Part shown: positions 33,501-41,345 of the stretch, piece after piece
How positions within the stretch are numbered: position 1 is the first letter of the stretch
Layout of the letters: each line of letters starts with the position of its first letter
Program-made: the position numbers and the translations under genes
Assembly: GCA_902789395.1 (NCBI GenBank)
Contig: CADANY010000018.1
Coordinates: 1 to 41,345, forward strand
DNA length: 41,345 nt
Reading direction: 5' to 3'
Source: an uncultured Bacteroidia bacterium
Lineage (GTDB): Bacteria > Bacteroidota > Bacteroidia > Bacteroidales > UBA932
The notes under the pieces: generated by a model
What the model was told of the DNA's origin: nothing
The model's input: the letters and a program-made list of their open reading frames with translations, nothing else
Database searches by the model: none

Positions 33501-35366
33501 CTATTCCCAACCGGGGTTCTGGGTTAACTTTCCGCCGTATGCCTGGATCTGTCCGAGAGGGACGGGATACAGGTAGTCGCGCTCTTTCCATACATAGTCT
33601 TCAGCGGCGTCACGGGTGATGTACCCGTGGTCTCCGTCCGACAGGGTCAGGGAGTTTGCGCCGACCTGGATGCGGTTCGTCGCCGGGATGGTGGAACTGA
33701 CGGAAGAAGGCATCTGGCCGATATAGATCAGCAGGTCCATCTTCCCGTCATGGTCGGTGTCATACTCGCCGGGGGCGGGGATATAGATGCCCTTGTATCC
33801 CGGGGTAAGGCTGGCCGGATCGATCGGGTTGGCTTTGTCGGACTTGTTGCCGGCTGCCGTCAGCGGAGCGCCTTCTTTCCAGCGGATCATGTCCCACTGG
33901 TGGAATCCTTCGGCAAAGAGTTCCACAACCCGTTCGCGGCGGACTTCCAGGATGGCGGCGAGCTGTGCGCCACTGGCGTTGGGATAGTACTCGGCCATCA
34001 GGGGATCGGGGGTCGAAGGAAGCGTCATATTAGGCATTCCGGCCCGGTCGCGGATCAATTTGATGGACCGGTCTATCATGTCCTGGGTCAGGATTCCGAG
34101 CTCAGCATTTGCTTCTGCATAGTTCAGAAGGACTTCCGCATACCGGATGAATGCCCAGTCGGTCGTGCTGGTCGTCGCGTTTTCGTGACTGCCGTCGGAG
34201 ACGCCCTTGATGATCCGGTAGCCGTTCAGCGTCCGTGCAAAGTCTGTCGTCTCGACGGCACCTTTCATCGCCGGGTCCAGATAGCCGAAATGGCCGGGAG
34301 CGTGGAGCGTCTGGGCCATACGGGGATCCCTGCGCTGGAACTGCTCGTAATACTGCTCCGTAGCCCATCCCTCGCGGGTCTGGATCGGAGAACCGTCGGA
34401 GCGGAGGTAATGGTTGACAAAGCGCCGGGTCGCACTGTAGGTCTCGTTCTTCAGGTCGAACTGAAGTCCGTGACGGATGGACAGGGTGACGTCGTAATGC
34501 TTGGCGAAAATGGCTTCGGGATTTCCCTTGAGATCTTCGAGCTGGAAGAAGTCGCGATAAGCCTTCCAGTTGGAATTGGAGCTGGTGGTATACAGGCTGT
34601 ACTTCCCGGACGCCATCACGCTCTGGGCGGCTTCGGCAGCCTGGCGAAGGAACCATTCGGCGCTCAGCGTCGTGGTCGTGCCGTCAGCCTCTGTATACTG
34701 CTCATCGGCAATATTGTGATATTTCCGGAACGTTCCCTCAAAGAGGGCGACGCGGGACTTGAAGGCCATTGCACCGTATTTGTTGATGCGGAAACAGCCG
34801 TCAGCCCAGCTGTCGGGCAGTTTCTTGGCGGCGAGATCGAGATCTTCGATGACCTTTTTCATAACATAACCGCGGGGATCGCGGGCTTTGAAGAGCGCCG
34901 CTTCATCTGCGGAGCCGACAACGGAATCATAATAAGGGACATCACCATAATACTGGACCATCTGGTAGTAGAACATCGCGCGGAAGAAATGCTCGACGCC
35001 TTCGTATTTGGTGCGGACCTCATTGTTCTTGCAGTTGCCGCAGTTCTCGAAGAATTGATTGATATGCCGGAGGTATCCCCAATGGCCCTGTGACCAGAGA
35101 CCGGTCGTGGCATTGGTCCGGGTCCCTTTCTGAATGGCGCTCAGGCTGCGTCCGATATAATCGTCGCCCTTGATTTCAGAATAAGAGGTGGCATCACTCA
35201 GAAGGGTGGAATACTCATAGTTGGTCCAGAGTTCAAGTTCTTTCTCGGAAGAGAAGAAACTCTCCGGAGCGAGGGATGTCTCGGGGGTCTTCGTTAGGAA
35301 GTCCTCGCAGGCAGTCATAGTCAGCGCAAGGGCTGCTGTCGTCACTACTTTGAATATATTTTTCAT
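33501..35366 (-). CDS. SusD/RagB-family glycan-binding lipoprotein
   Basis: The 621-residue protein has a lipoprotein signal ending MTAC (Cys20) followed by EDFLTKTPET, the usual SusD start. The SusD-like N-terminal region (TPR-type helices, 'VEHFFRAMFYYQMVQYYGDVPY') and the RagB/SusD C-terminal region ('RYAEVLLNYAEANAELG' and 'EVRRERVVELFAEGFHQWDMIRW') are both evident. It forms the lid of the SusC pore and binds the incoming ligand at the cell surface. It lies 19 bases after susC and three before the NAGPA gene. The specificity cannot be read from the sequence. Confidence 0.95.
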   Translation of the reverse strand: MKNIFKVVTTAALALTMTACEDFLTKTPETSLAPESFFSSEKELELWTNYEYSTLLSDATSYSEIKGDDYIGRSLSAIQKGTRTNATTGLWSQGHWGYLRHINQFFENCGNCKNNEVRTKYEGVEHFFRAMFYYQMVQYYGDVPYYDSVVGSADEAALFKARDPRGYVMKKVIEDLDLAAKKLPDSWADGCFRINKYGAMAFKSRVALFEGTFRKYHNIADEQYTEADGTTTTLSAEWFLRQAAEAAQSVMASGKYSLYTTSSNSNWKAYRDFFQLEDLKGNPEAIFAKHYDVTLSIRHGLQFDLKNETYSATRRFVNHYLRSDGSPIQTREGWATEQYYEQFQRRDPRMAQTLHAPGHFGYLDPAMKGAVETTDFARTLNGYRIIKGVSDGSHENATTSTTDWAFIRYAEVLLNYAEANAELGILTQDMIDRSIKLIRDRAGMPNMTLPSTPDPLMAEYYPNASGAQLAAILEVRRERVVELFAEGFHQWDMIRWKEGAPLTAAGNKSDKANPIDPASLTPGYKGIYIPAPGEYDTDHDGKMDLLIYIGQMPSSVSSTIPATNRIQVGANSLTLSDGDHGYITRDAAEDYVWKERDYLYPVPLGQIQAYGGKLTQNPGWE

Positions 35367-35385
35367 ATTTCTTTCCTCCTGAAAA

Positions 35386-38300
35386 TTAGAATGTTATGTC
35401 AACACCGAAGGTGACGGTCCTGGCGTAAGGATACAGACAGTCTCCGTAGGCGGAAGTTGTCGCGACTTCGGGATCAACAGTGTTACAGAATTTCTTCATC
35501 GGGGACATGTAGAACAGGTTCTCCCCGCTGAAATACAGGCGGCACTTCTGGACAGCCTTGGTCTTGAACGGTATGGTATAGCCGAGGGTCAGGTTCTTCA
35601 GACGCAGGTAGGCTGCATTCTGCAGATAGCGGTCGTTGACGACGCTGTTCTTGACGAGCTGGGCACGCTGGCGGGGGAAGTAGCCGGAGGGATTCTCTTC
35701 AGTCCAGCAGTTATCCTGCAAGGACGTCGGAATGAAGGTGGCTCTTCTGTAAGAGTAAGGTCCCCAGAAATAGACGCAGTTGGCATCGGGATACCAGTCG
35801 CATTTGCCGACGCCCTGGAGGAAGATGCTCAGGTCAAAACCCATCCAGGAGAGGTCTCCCTTGATGGAGTAGCGGTAGCGGGGCTGGCTGTTGCCGATTA
35901 CGCGGCGGTCACCGGGGTCATCGAGGGTATTGGAACCCGTACTGATGGCCTTCTTGCCGTCCTTCATGTGCTTGTCGCCGTCCAGGTTCTCGAACTGCAT
36001 ATCGCCCGAGAGAACTTTGTTGTAAGGCGCCTTGCAGGCAAGTTCTGCCTTGTTGACGACGCTCAGGTCATATTCTTCGGCCCACTTAGCGGCCTCTTCG
36101 TCGCTCTTGAACAATCCGATGACATGGTATCCCCAGATTTCGCCGAGGGTCTTGCCTACGTAGTTGTCCGTAAGCAGGTTGGTCGGATTATTGAACTTGG
36201 TGATCTTGGTGATGTTGTCGCCCAGGGTTGCGGTGATTCCGTAGTGGAAGGGTTTGCCGGCCACTTTCTTTGCATCGTGCCAGCTCAAGGAGATTTCGTA
36301 GCCCGTAGTCCGCAGGTCGGCCGCATTCTCTTTCGGAGCACTTTCACCGTACACATTGGGAAGGGTCATCGCCTTGGTAAGCATATTCTTGGTGTCCCGG
36401 ATATATGCGTCGGCGGTGATGTTCAGCCGATCCTTGAAGAAACCGAGATCGAGGCCGGCGTTATAGGAAATGACGGTTTCCCAGGTCAGGTTGCTGGAGA
36501 CAGGGGAGGACATCGTCGCACGCTGCGCGGCATCGGTCCCATTGAAGGTATAGCCTAGCTTGGCCAGGGAGATGGTGTCGAAATAGTAGTAGTTGCTTAC
36601 CTGCTGGTTGCCCAGGGTACCGTAGCTCAGACGGATCTTGGCCTTGTTCCATGTGTTTTTCATGGGAGCCCAGAAAGGCTCCTCACTGATGCGCCAGCCA
36701 ACGGAAGCGGAAGGGAAGAAGCCCCAGCGGTGATTCTTGGGGAAGCGTGAGGTCCCGTCATACCGGCCGGAGATCTCGAGCAGGTATTTTTCTGCATAGT
36801 TGTAGTTCAGACGGCCGAAGAAGCCGAGCGTCCTGTAGGCGCTGTTGCTCTCGTTCAGGGTCGAAATCTCAGTGGCGGAGGCCAGGTTGATATAGGAGAG
36901 TGCATCGCTCAGGGAACCCTTCTGGTGGACCGTCATGTTCGAAGAACGGTAATCATCGAAGTTGGCGCCCAGGGTCGCGGCGACATTGTGCTTGCCGAAC
37001 GTCCCGTCATAGGAGAAATAACCGTTGGCAACATGGCCGTCCTGGTAGTAGCGGACTTCCCGGTAGAAATCGTAAACGGAACCGTTGCTGAAATAACCTC
37101 CGGTCAGTCCGTTGCCTACATACATACGCTTGTTCGCATTGTCATAGCAGTTGGCGGTAGGAAGGCTGCGGTAGGTATTCACGTTGTCATTCCGGCGATA
37201 GGTATAGTCTGCGACGAATTTCAGACCCTTCGCAATGCTGAACGTAAACCGGTTGGTCAGCGTGAGGGCGTTCCGGATACGGGCGTTCTTGTTGGAATCG
37301 CTCATCCATACGCCGCCACGGCCGCTGAAAAGAGGAGAGGTCGCGCCGTACATGAAGCCCGGCTGAATGTTTACGGTGCCATCCGGATTGAAAGGTACGT
37401 AGAAGGGACCGACGTTCTGCGTCGTATTCCAGAGGATACCCGCGTCGACCAGGCCGGCCTGTCCGTCCTGCTCCCAGAAGCCGCCGTAATTATAGTTGGA
37501 CCTTTCATATGCGATGTTGCTGGAGTAGTGCAGCCAGGGGGTGATCTCCGCATTGAGTTTGGAGCGGAAGGAGTAGTTGTTGATTTTATCTTCGGCTCCC
37601 TGGTTGAACAAGCCTTCGCGGTAGAGGTAACGTCCGCTCACATAGTAATTCATTTTCTGGGTGCCGCCCTTGATGGAGATGTTGTGCTCCGTTTCGGGAC
37701 GGGTCCTCTTGAACAGGTATCCGTACCAGTCGAAGTTGCCGAGGTACAGGTAGGTATAGGTGTTGGTTACGTCGGGAATGACCCACGGACGTGCGGGATT
37801 CTCGGTAACATCGTTCCTGCGGTCATACATCATCTGGATCTGTTCGTCCGAGTATGTCCAGGCGTTGTTGCCCTGGAGTACCTGATTGAACGAGTTGGTC
37901 ATTGTGATGTAGTCGTAGGCGGTAGTCATGAAGTCCGTTGAGGTGGTGTTGCTGGTGATCGAGTAACGGCCGTTGTAATTGATGGACGCCCTGCCTTCCT
38001 CACCGGATCCGCTCTTGGTATTGACCAGGATGACGCCGGCGGAAGCCTTTGCACCGTAGATTGCGCAGGCGGAAGCATCCTTCAGGACGGAGATGCTCTC
38101 GATGTCATTCGGGTTCACGAGTGTCAGGCTGCCTTCAACGCCGTCCACGAGGACCAGCGGGCTGCCGGAGTTCAGGGAGACCTTACCACGGACGGACATG
38201 CTGTATTCGGAAGCTTCGATGGATCCGTTTCCATTCGTGATGATGATGGAAGGATCGGCGCCCTGGATAGCCATGGCCGTGTTCGTGACAGGGCGCTGGT

Positions 38301-38946
38301 TCAGCGTGGCTCCGTCGATGACGGATACGGCACCGGTCACGTTCACCCGCTTCTGGGTACCGTAACCGACAACGACGACCTCATCGAGAAGGTTCATCGA
38401 GTCGGTGAAGACGATCCTCAGGTCCCCCTCATTACCGTTGACGGTAATTTCCTGATCGGTATAACCGATATAGGATACGACGAGGGTCGCCGGGAATTTT
38501 ATGTCTTTGAGGACGAAACGTCCGTTGGTATCGGAGATGAATCCCGAATTGGTGCCCTTAATGAGGATCCCGGCTCCCATCAGCGGTTCTCCGTTCTGGT
38601 CGACAATCACGCCGGTGACCGGCGCAGGCTTCGCCGTGGACTCGCCTTTGCTGACAGAAATACTCTTTCCATCAATGATGTAGGTTACTTGCTGGCCGGC
38701 GAAAATCTGGTCCAGCACGTCTGTGATCGATGCTCCGGAAGCATTGACGCTGATTACTTTGTTGAGGTCCACATCCCCGGAATTGACGGATACGGAGTAC
38801 CCTTGGGTGCGGTTCAGTACAGTAATCGCATCGCTGACCTTCACATTCCTCAAAGACAGGTTGATCTGAGCGTTTGCTCCGATGCACAGCATCAGTGCCG
38901 TCAGCGTCAGAAGAATCAGTTTGATAGATTTGTTCTTGGTTAACAT
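35386..38946 (-). CDS. SusC/RagA-family TonB-dependent transporter with STN domain
   Basis: The 1186-residue outer-membrane protein has a signal peptide (1-27). A secretin/TonB short N-terminal (STN) domain at about 28-100 shows it is of the FecA-like signalling type. A carboxypeptidase-regulatory-like domain (about 108-180), a TonB-box-like LDEVVVVGYGTQKR (187-200), a plug domain (about 200-312) and a beta-barrel ending in an aromatic residue (DITF) follow. The STN domain is expected to contact the FecR anti-sigma protein encoded just upstream, 11 bases away. It imports the ligand delivered by SusD across the outer membrane. Confidence 0.96.
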   Translation of the reverse strand: MLTKNKSIKLILLTLTALMLCIGANAQINLSLRNVKVSDAITVLNRTQGYSVSVNSGDVDLNKVISVNASGASITDVLDQIFAGQQVTYIIDGKSISVSKGESTAKPAPVTGVIVDQNGEPLMGAGILIKGTNSGFISDTNGRFVLKDIKFPATLVVSYIGYTDQEITVNGNEGDLRIVFTDSMNLLDEVVVVGYGTQKRVNVTGAVSVIDGATLNQRPVTNTAMAIQGADPSIIITNGNGSIEASEYSMSVRGKVSLNSGSPLVLVDGVEGSLTLVNPNDIESISVLKDASACAIYGAKASAGVILVNTKSGSGEEGRASINYNGRYSITSNTTSTDFMTTAYDYITMTNSFNQVLQGNNAWTYSDEQIQMMYDRRNDVTENPARPWVIPDVTNTYTYLYLGNFDWYGYLFKRTRPETEHNISIKGGTQKMNYYVSGRYLYREGLFNQGAEDKINNYSFRSKLNAEITPWLHYSSNIAYERSNYNYGGFWEQDGQAGLVDAGILWNTTQNVGPFYVPFNPDGTVNIQPGFMYGATSPLFSGRGGVWMSDSNKNARIRNALTLTNRFTFSIAKGLKFVADYTYRRNDNVNTYRSLPTANCYDNANKRMYVGNGLTGGYFSNGSVYDFYREVRYYQDGHVANGYFSYDGTFGKHNVAATLGANFDDYRSSNMTVHQKGSLSDALSYINLASATEISTLNESNSAYRTLGFFGRLNYNYAEKYLLEISGRYDGTSRFPKNHRWGFFPSASVGWRISEEPFWAPMKNTWNKAKIRLSYGTLGNQQVSNYYYFDTISLAKLGYTFNGTDAAQRATMSSPVSSNLTWETVISYNAGLDLGFFKDRLNITADAYIRDTKNMLTKAMTLPNVYGESAPKENAADLRTTGYEISLSWHDAKKVAGKPFHYGITATLGDNITKITKFNNPTNLLTDNYVGKTLGEIWGYHVIGLFKSDEEAAKWAEEYDLSVVNKAELACKAPYNKVLSGDMQFENLDGDKHMKDGKKAISTGSNTLDDPGDRRVIGNSQPRYRYSIKGDLSWMGFDLSIFLQGVGKCDWYPDANCVYFWGPYSYRRATFIPTSLQDNCWTEENPSGYFPRQRAQLVKNSVVNDRYLQNAAYLRLKNLTLGYTIPFKTKAVQKCRLYFSGENLFYMSPMKKFCNTVDPEVATTSAYGDCLYPYARTVTFGVDITF

Positions 38947-38957
38947 GTTGTTAATAA

Positions 38958-39905
38958 TTATTTTGATTGGAGATAAATAGTCTTTCCTGAGCGTCGGACG
39001 CGCATCTTCCCGTCAGAACTCATGACGGATAGAATCTGGTCGAGCGTCTCATTGTTGGTGAAGATGGAAAAATACCGTCTGGATGCCAGTTCCTCGTCCA
39101 TGATCACAATTTCGCAGTTGAAACGACGAGAAAGTTCCTTGGCGATGTCGGCCATTTCCATATCGAAGAAATGCAGGGAATTATCTTCATAGAATGCTTT
39201 ATACCCGGACGGAGCAAACCGTTCGATATCCATCTTGCCGTCCTCCCGGTTGTACCGCATCTTGTCCCCCGGCTTGAGCCGGACGGTACGGGTATCATTC
39301 GGAATGGACACACAGGCTTCCACGCTGCCCTCCATCAAGAGCAACTCGGCCGTGCGTTCCTGTGCGAAATTCCTGAAATTGAAGGAGGTGCCAAGAACGG
39401 TGATATCGACATTCTGGGACTTGATCGTGAAAGGATGGGCCGGATCTTTGGCGACATCGAGGAAAGCCTCCCCATCCATAAAGACGGTCCGGCTTTCCCC
39501 TGTAAATTCGGCCGGGTACGTCAACCGGCTCCCCGAGTTCAGATGAAGGATGGTACCGTCCGAGAGCGTGATGGTCTGTTTCTCGCCAAACGGAACGTTT
39601 ACTTCTATCCATTCGATCGAGGCGACTTGATTCACCCCTGCGTCCATGCCGGCCTTGTATGATACAGGAATGAGGATGAGGAGCGCAACCGCAGCCGCAA
39701 AAGGCAGGCCGCCAAGGGCGATTCTGACCCAGGGAACGGAATGCCCAACCCGTTTTCTTTCAGGCACAAGACACTCGTCGAAAAGGTCCCGCAGTGCGGC
39801 GTTCAGCTCTTCCGACTCTTTGTTGGTACAGATATATTCCTGCACCTCTTTCTCTTCGCGAAGGGAGAGGCGGTCGAAAAAATACTTATGCAGGAGATCC
39901 TTCAT
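38958..39905 (-). CDS. FecR-family anti-sigma factor
   Basis: The 315-residue protein has a short cytoplasmic N-terminal helical region that binds sigma and one transmembrane helix at about 62-83. A periplasmic FecR domain (NVPFGEKQTITLSDGT ... LNSGSRLTYP ... VLGTSFNFRNF) is followed by a C-terminal DUF4974 domain (HFFDMEMADIAKELSRRFN onward). It should hold the ECF sigma factor inactive until the STN domain of SusC signals substrate. It stands 50 bases after the sigma gene and 11 before susC, with no promoter visible in the second gap. Confidence 0.94.
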   Translation of the reverse strand: MKDLLHKYFFDRLSLREEKEVQEYICTNKESEELNAALRDLFDECLVPERKRVGHSVPWVRIALGGLPFAAAVALLILIPVSYKAGMDAGVNQVASIEWIEVNVPFGEKQTITLSDGTILHLNSGSRLTYPAEFTGESRTVFMDGEAFLDVAKDPAHPFTIKSQNVDITVLGTSFNFRNFAQERTAELLLMEGSVEACVSIPNDTRTVRLKPGDKMRYNREDGKMDIERFAPSGYKAFYEDNSLHFFDMEMADIAKELSRRFNCEIVIMDEELASRRYFSIFTNNETLDQILSVMSSDGKMRVRRSGKTIYLQSK

Positions 39906-39955
39906 TCATTATATAAACGCATGAAGGGAGCGGAATACGTAATTTCTCTCCGAAA

Positions 39956-40489
39956 TTAATTCAGATATTTCCGTACTTCCCGGTTTGCGAGTTCCAGATG
40001 CTTCTGGACCGTACGGATGGAGATCCCCATCCGTGCGGCGATTTCTTCGGCAGACCGTCCTTCAATCCGGCTCAATCTAAATACTTCCGACCGCTTTTCA
40101 GGCATCTTTTCCAGAACGGAATGGAGGATGGGCATCATGACATCGGGATAAACCGTTTCGGAGACTACGTCTGGGTAGACCTGGACCTTATCAACGTCGC
40201 TTTCCCACTTTGATCTCAATATGCTGATGACTTCGTTCCGGGCACAGACAAAAAGCCAGTTCTTAAAGGAGGCTACACTCTCAAAAGAAGGTTTGGCCGT
40301 CAACATCCGCATAAAGATGTTCTGCACAATGTCTTCCGCCTTCGCCTTGTCTTTGATAAGGCCCTTTACGAAGCGGAGCACCGCCGGGGCATATCGTTTA
40401 TACAGTTTCGCAAAGGCCCCCATATCCCCGTCGGCCATGGCCTTGATGAGGATTTCGTCATCGGTCTTTCCTTTAAAATTGAATGACAT
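39956..40489 (-). CDS. RNA polymerase ECF sigma-70 factor
   Basis: The 177-residue protein has sigma region 2 (about 20-95, with FAKLYKRYAPAVLRFV, DIVQNIFMRML and FKNWLFVCARNEVISILR) and region 4 (about 125-175, with LEKMPEKRSEVFRLSRIEGRSAEEIAARMG and a helix-turn-helix ISIRTVQKHL). It is the Bacteroidetes type paired with FecR and SusC and probably drives transcription of the downstream polysaccharide genes. Its ATG is 22 bases after the bcp stop, and no promoter is visible in that gap. It may be read from the bcp promoter or from a site inside bcp. Confidence 0.94.
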   Translation of the reverse strand: MSFNFKGKTDDEILIKAMADGDMGAFAKLYKRYAPAVLRFVKGLIKDKAKAEDIVQNIFMRMLTAKPSFESVASFKNWLFVCARNEVISILRSKWESDVDKVQVYPDVVSETVYPDVMMPILHSVLEKMPEKRSEVFRLSRIEGRSAEEIAARMGISIRTVQKHLELANREVRKYLN

Positions 40490-40511
40490 AGGCGGTCTGC
40501 GTACGTGGGTT

Positions 40512-40967
40512 CTATCCTTCCAGAATCTGTTTGGCGGCGTTTTTTGTGTCTACTTTCTCGATAATACGCTCCAGAATGCCGTTCTCGTCAAAGATAAATG
40601 TCCGTCGGAGCGTACCCATGACCGTCTTTCCGTACATCTTCTTCTCTCCGATGGCCCCGAATGCCTCATGCATTTCCTTTGTGGTGTCGGCGAGAAGCGT
40701 GAAGGGCAGTGCGTGTTTAGCGGCAAATCCGGCATGGGACTTTCCGGAATCTTTGCTCACGCCCACTACATGATACCCGGCTGCGCGAAGCGCCTCCCAG
40801 TTGTCCCGTATGGAACAGGCCTCTGAAGTGCATCCGGACGTATTGTCTTTCGGATAGAAATAAACAACGGTTTTCTTTCCTTTACCGATAAAGTCTTCAG
40901 ACCTAACGGTATTGCCGTTCTGGTCCATGACCTCGAAAGACGGCATTTTATCTCCGATTGTAAGCAT
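40512..40967 (-). CDS. bcp: Thioredoxin-dependent peroxiredoxin (BCP/PrxQ type)
   Basis: The 151-residue protein has the BCP signature YFYPKDNTSGCTSEACSIRD. Cys46 is the peroxidatic and Cys51 the resolving cysteine, the five-residue spacing typical of PrxQ-alpha enzymes. It reduces hydrogen peroxide and organic hydroperoxides using thioredoxin in the cytoplasm. Its own -7 box TAAATTTG lies at 41015-41008. The ECF sigma gene follows 22 bases after its stop. Confidence 0.94.
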   Translation of the reverse strand: MLTIGDKMPSFEVMDQNGNTVRSEDFIGKGKKTVVYFYPKDNTSGCTSEACSIRDNWEALRAAGYHVVGVSKDSGKSHAGFAAKHALPFTLLADTTKEMHEAFGAIGEKKMYGKTVMGTLRRTFIFDENGILERIIEKVDTKNAAKQILEG

Positions 40968-41007
40968 ATAATTTCCACGTTGTACTCCTGTACATAGAGT
41001 CTTGGTA

Positions 41008-41015
41008 CAAATTTA
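41008..41015 (-). promoter_or_regulatory. Promoter -7 box of bcp
   Basis: The minus strand reads TAAATTTG, matching TAnnTTTG, 40 bases before the bcp ATG. Confidence 0.5.
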
Positions 41016-41192
41016 CATAAAGTCTTGCGATTTATTTGCATCTGCGCGAACAATTATTTAACTTAAACTTTTGAAGTGTGTTGCACTTCTAATTAGAATT
41101 CACTTTCAGAGAAACCTCTCCATAATACAACTCGGATTCTATAAAACGAAAGAATTCACAACCCTGACCCTTCCGACCATGCTTAATTGACT

Positions 41193-41219
41193 GGACACCT
41201 GATCTTGGGTGTCCTTTTT
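41193..41219 (+). terminator. Orphan intrinsic terminator
   Basis: The stem GGACACC (41193-41199) / GGTGTCC (41208-41214) with an 8-base loop is followed by TTTTT. It starts two bases after a plus-strand TGA at 41188-41190, yet no intact plus-strand gene lies upstream. It therefore seems to be the end of a lost or remnant gene. Confidence 0.6.
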
Positions 41220-41253
41220 CGTACTGAACAGCACTATTCCACTTATTTTTTCT

Positions 41254-41261
41254 TATTTTTG
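41254..41261 (+). promoter_or_regulatory. Promoter -7 box of the right-edge gene
   Basis: TATTTTTG on the plus strand matches TAnnTTTG and ends 23 bases before the ATG at 41285. No clear -33 element was seen. Confidence 0.45.
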
Positions 41262-41284
41262 TGTATTCTCCGATATAATAGAAT

Positions 41285-41345
41285 ATGCGATCTGGCACAA
41301 ATCAGCAAAAAGCAGCAAAGGAATTTGCGGCTAAATGGAAAGGTA
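41285..41345 (+). CDS. N-terminus of probable MmeI-like DNA methyltransferase (type IIL/IIG, partial)
   Basis: Twenty codons are present and read MRSGTNQQKAAKEFAAKWKG before the window ends. An in-frame TAG at 41279-41281 fixes the start at 41285. The pattern 'A..EFA..WKG' is the usual opening of large class I SAM-dependent DNA methyltransferases of the MmeI/YeeA type, single-chain restriction-modification enzymes of about 900 residues. The identification is by recognition of this short N-terminus only. It could equally be a solitary methylase of a defence island. Confidence 0.55.
   Translation, partial: MRSGTNQQKAAKEFAAKWKG

Larger units (their letters stand above)
40968..41284. other. Intergenic region between bcp and the right-edge methyltransferase gene
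   Basis: This 317-base gap holds the bcp promoter (41008-41015). A short plus-strand open stretch without an obvious start (41077-41190) could be the tail of a broken transposase or other gene. A terminator-like hairpin (41193-41219) directly follows it, and the -7 box of the edge gene lies at 41254-41261. No complete gene is seen. A 69-codon minus-strand frame across 41089-41298 has no recognisable features and overlaps the methyltransferase start. Confidence 0.5.

Noticed and set aside
33627..35093. 488-codon plus-strand frame
   Set aside because: It is antisense to susD, which has unmistakable family motifs.
38940..38960. Small inverted repeat TTAAC/GTTAA around the susC start codon
   Set aside because: The five-base AT-rich arms are too weak to count as a riboswitch or operator without conservation data.
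41089..41298. 69-codon minus-strand frame at the right edge
   Set aside because: It has no recognisable motif, overlaps a terminator hairpin and the promoter and start of the methyltransferase gene, and has no operon context.

Overview
The window is chromosomal DNA of a Bacteroidetes bacterium, most likely a gut or rumen Bacteroidales of fairly high GC. The signs are a SusC/SusD pair with an ECF sigma factor and FecR anti-sigma, a moxR/Bat aerotolerance operon, many short lipoprotein signal peptides, genes without Shine-Dalgarno sequences, and repeated matches to the Bacteroidetes promoter -7 box TAnnTTTG a few bases upstream of start codons. The species cannot be named from the sequence.

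Layout. (1) 1-932 is accessory DNA: the first codons of a probable Fic-family gene leaving the left edge, a repeat-rich 534-base intergenic region, and a DUF3853-like gene of the kind carried by integrative elements that has lost its normal 3' end. (2) 872-5758 is housekeeping: two TlpA-type thioredoxin lipoproteins, tRNA-Ala(GGC), an M20 dipeptidase and truA. (3) 5798-16558 is one long plus-strand operon: moxR, DUF58, a membrane protein, batA, batB, batC, a fused batD-batE gene, a metallophosphoesterase/PQQ-propeller protein and a nitroreductase lipoprotein. (4) 16559-22476 holds a SpoU methyltransferase, glyA, a four-gene minus-strand operon (CotH-like kinase, membrane protein, 60-residue acidic protein, orphan TonB-plug lipoprotein) and gdhA. 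(5) 22544-40489 is a polysaccharide-utilisation-type locus. (6) bcp lies at 40512-40967, and the right edge enters the first codons of a probable MmeI-like DNA methyltransferase/type IIL restriction gene.

The polysaccharide locus is the most interesting part. A tightly packed minus-strand run encodes ECF sigma, FecR, SusC with an N-terminal STN domain, SusD, a lipoprotein with BACON, GLUG-like and phosphodiester-glycosidase (NAGPA) domains, a large BACON/GLUG lipoprotein, and a lipoprotein with a Big_2-like domain and a TagC/phage-P68-RBP-like beta-propeller. Facing it is an FAD-dependent oxidoreductase. Divergent from that are a Tat-exported GH20-like lipoprotein and a second, more diverged propeller lipoprotein carrying two Fn3-like domains. 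A phosphodiester glycosidase, a hexosaminidase-like enzyme and two propellers of a family known from teichoic-acid-related proteins together suggest capture and cleavage of a phosphodiester-linked, HexNAc-containing glycan such as a teichoic acid or other phosphoglycan. The domain calls come from recognisable motifs; the substrate is inference.

Both edges of the window are conflict or mobile-type genes, while the interior looks like stable chromosome.
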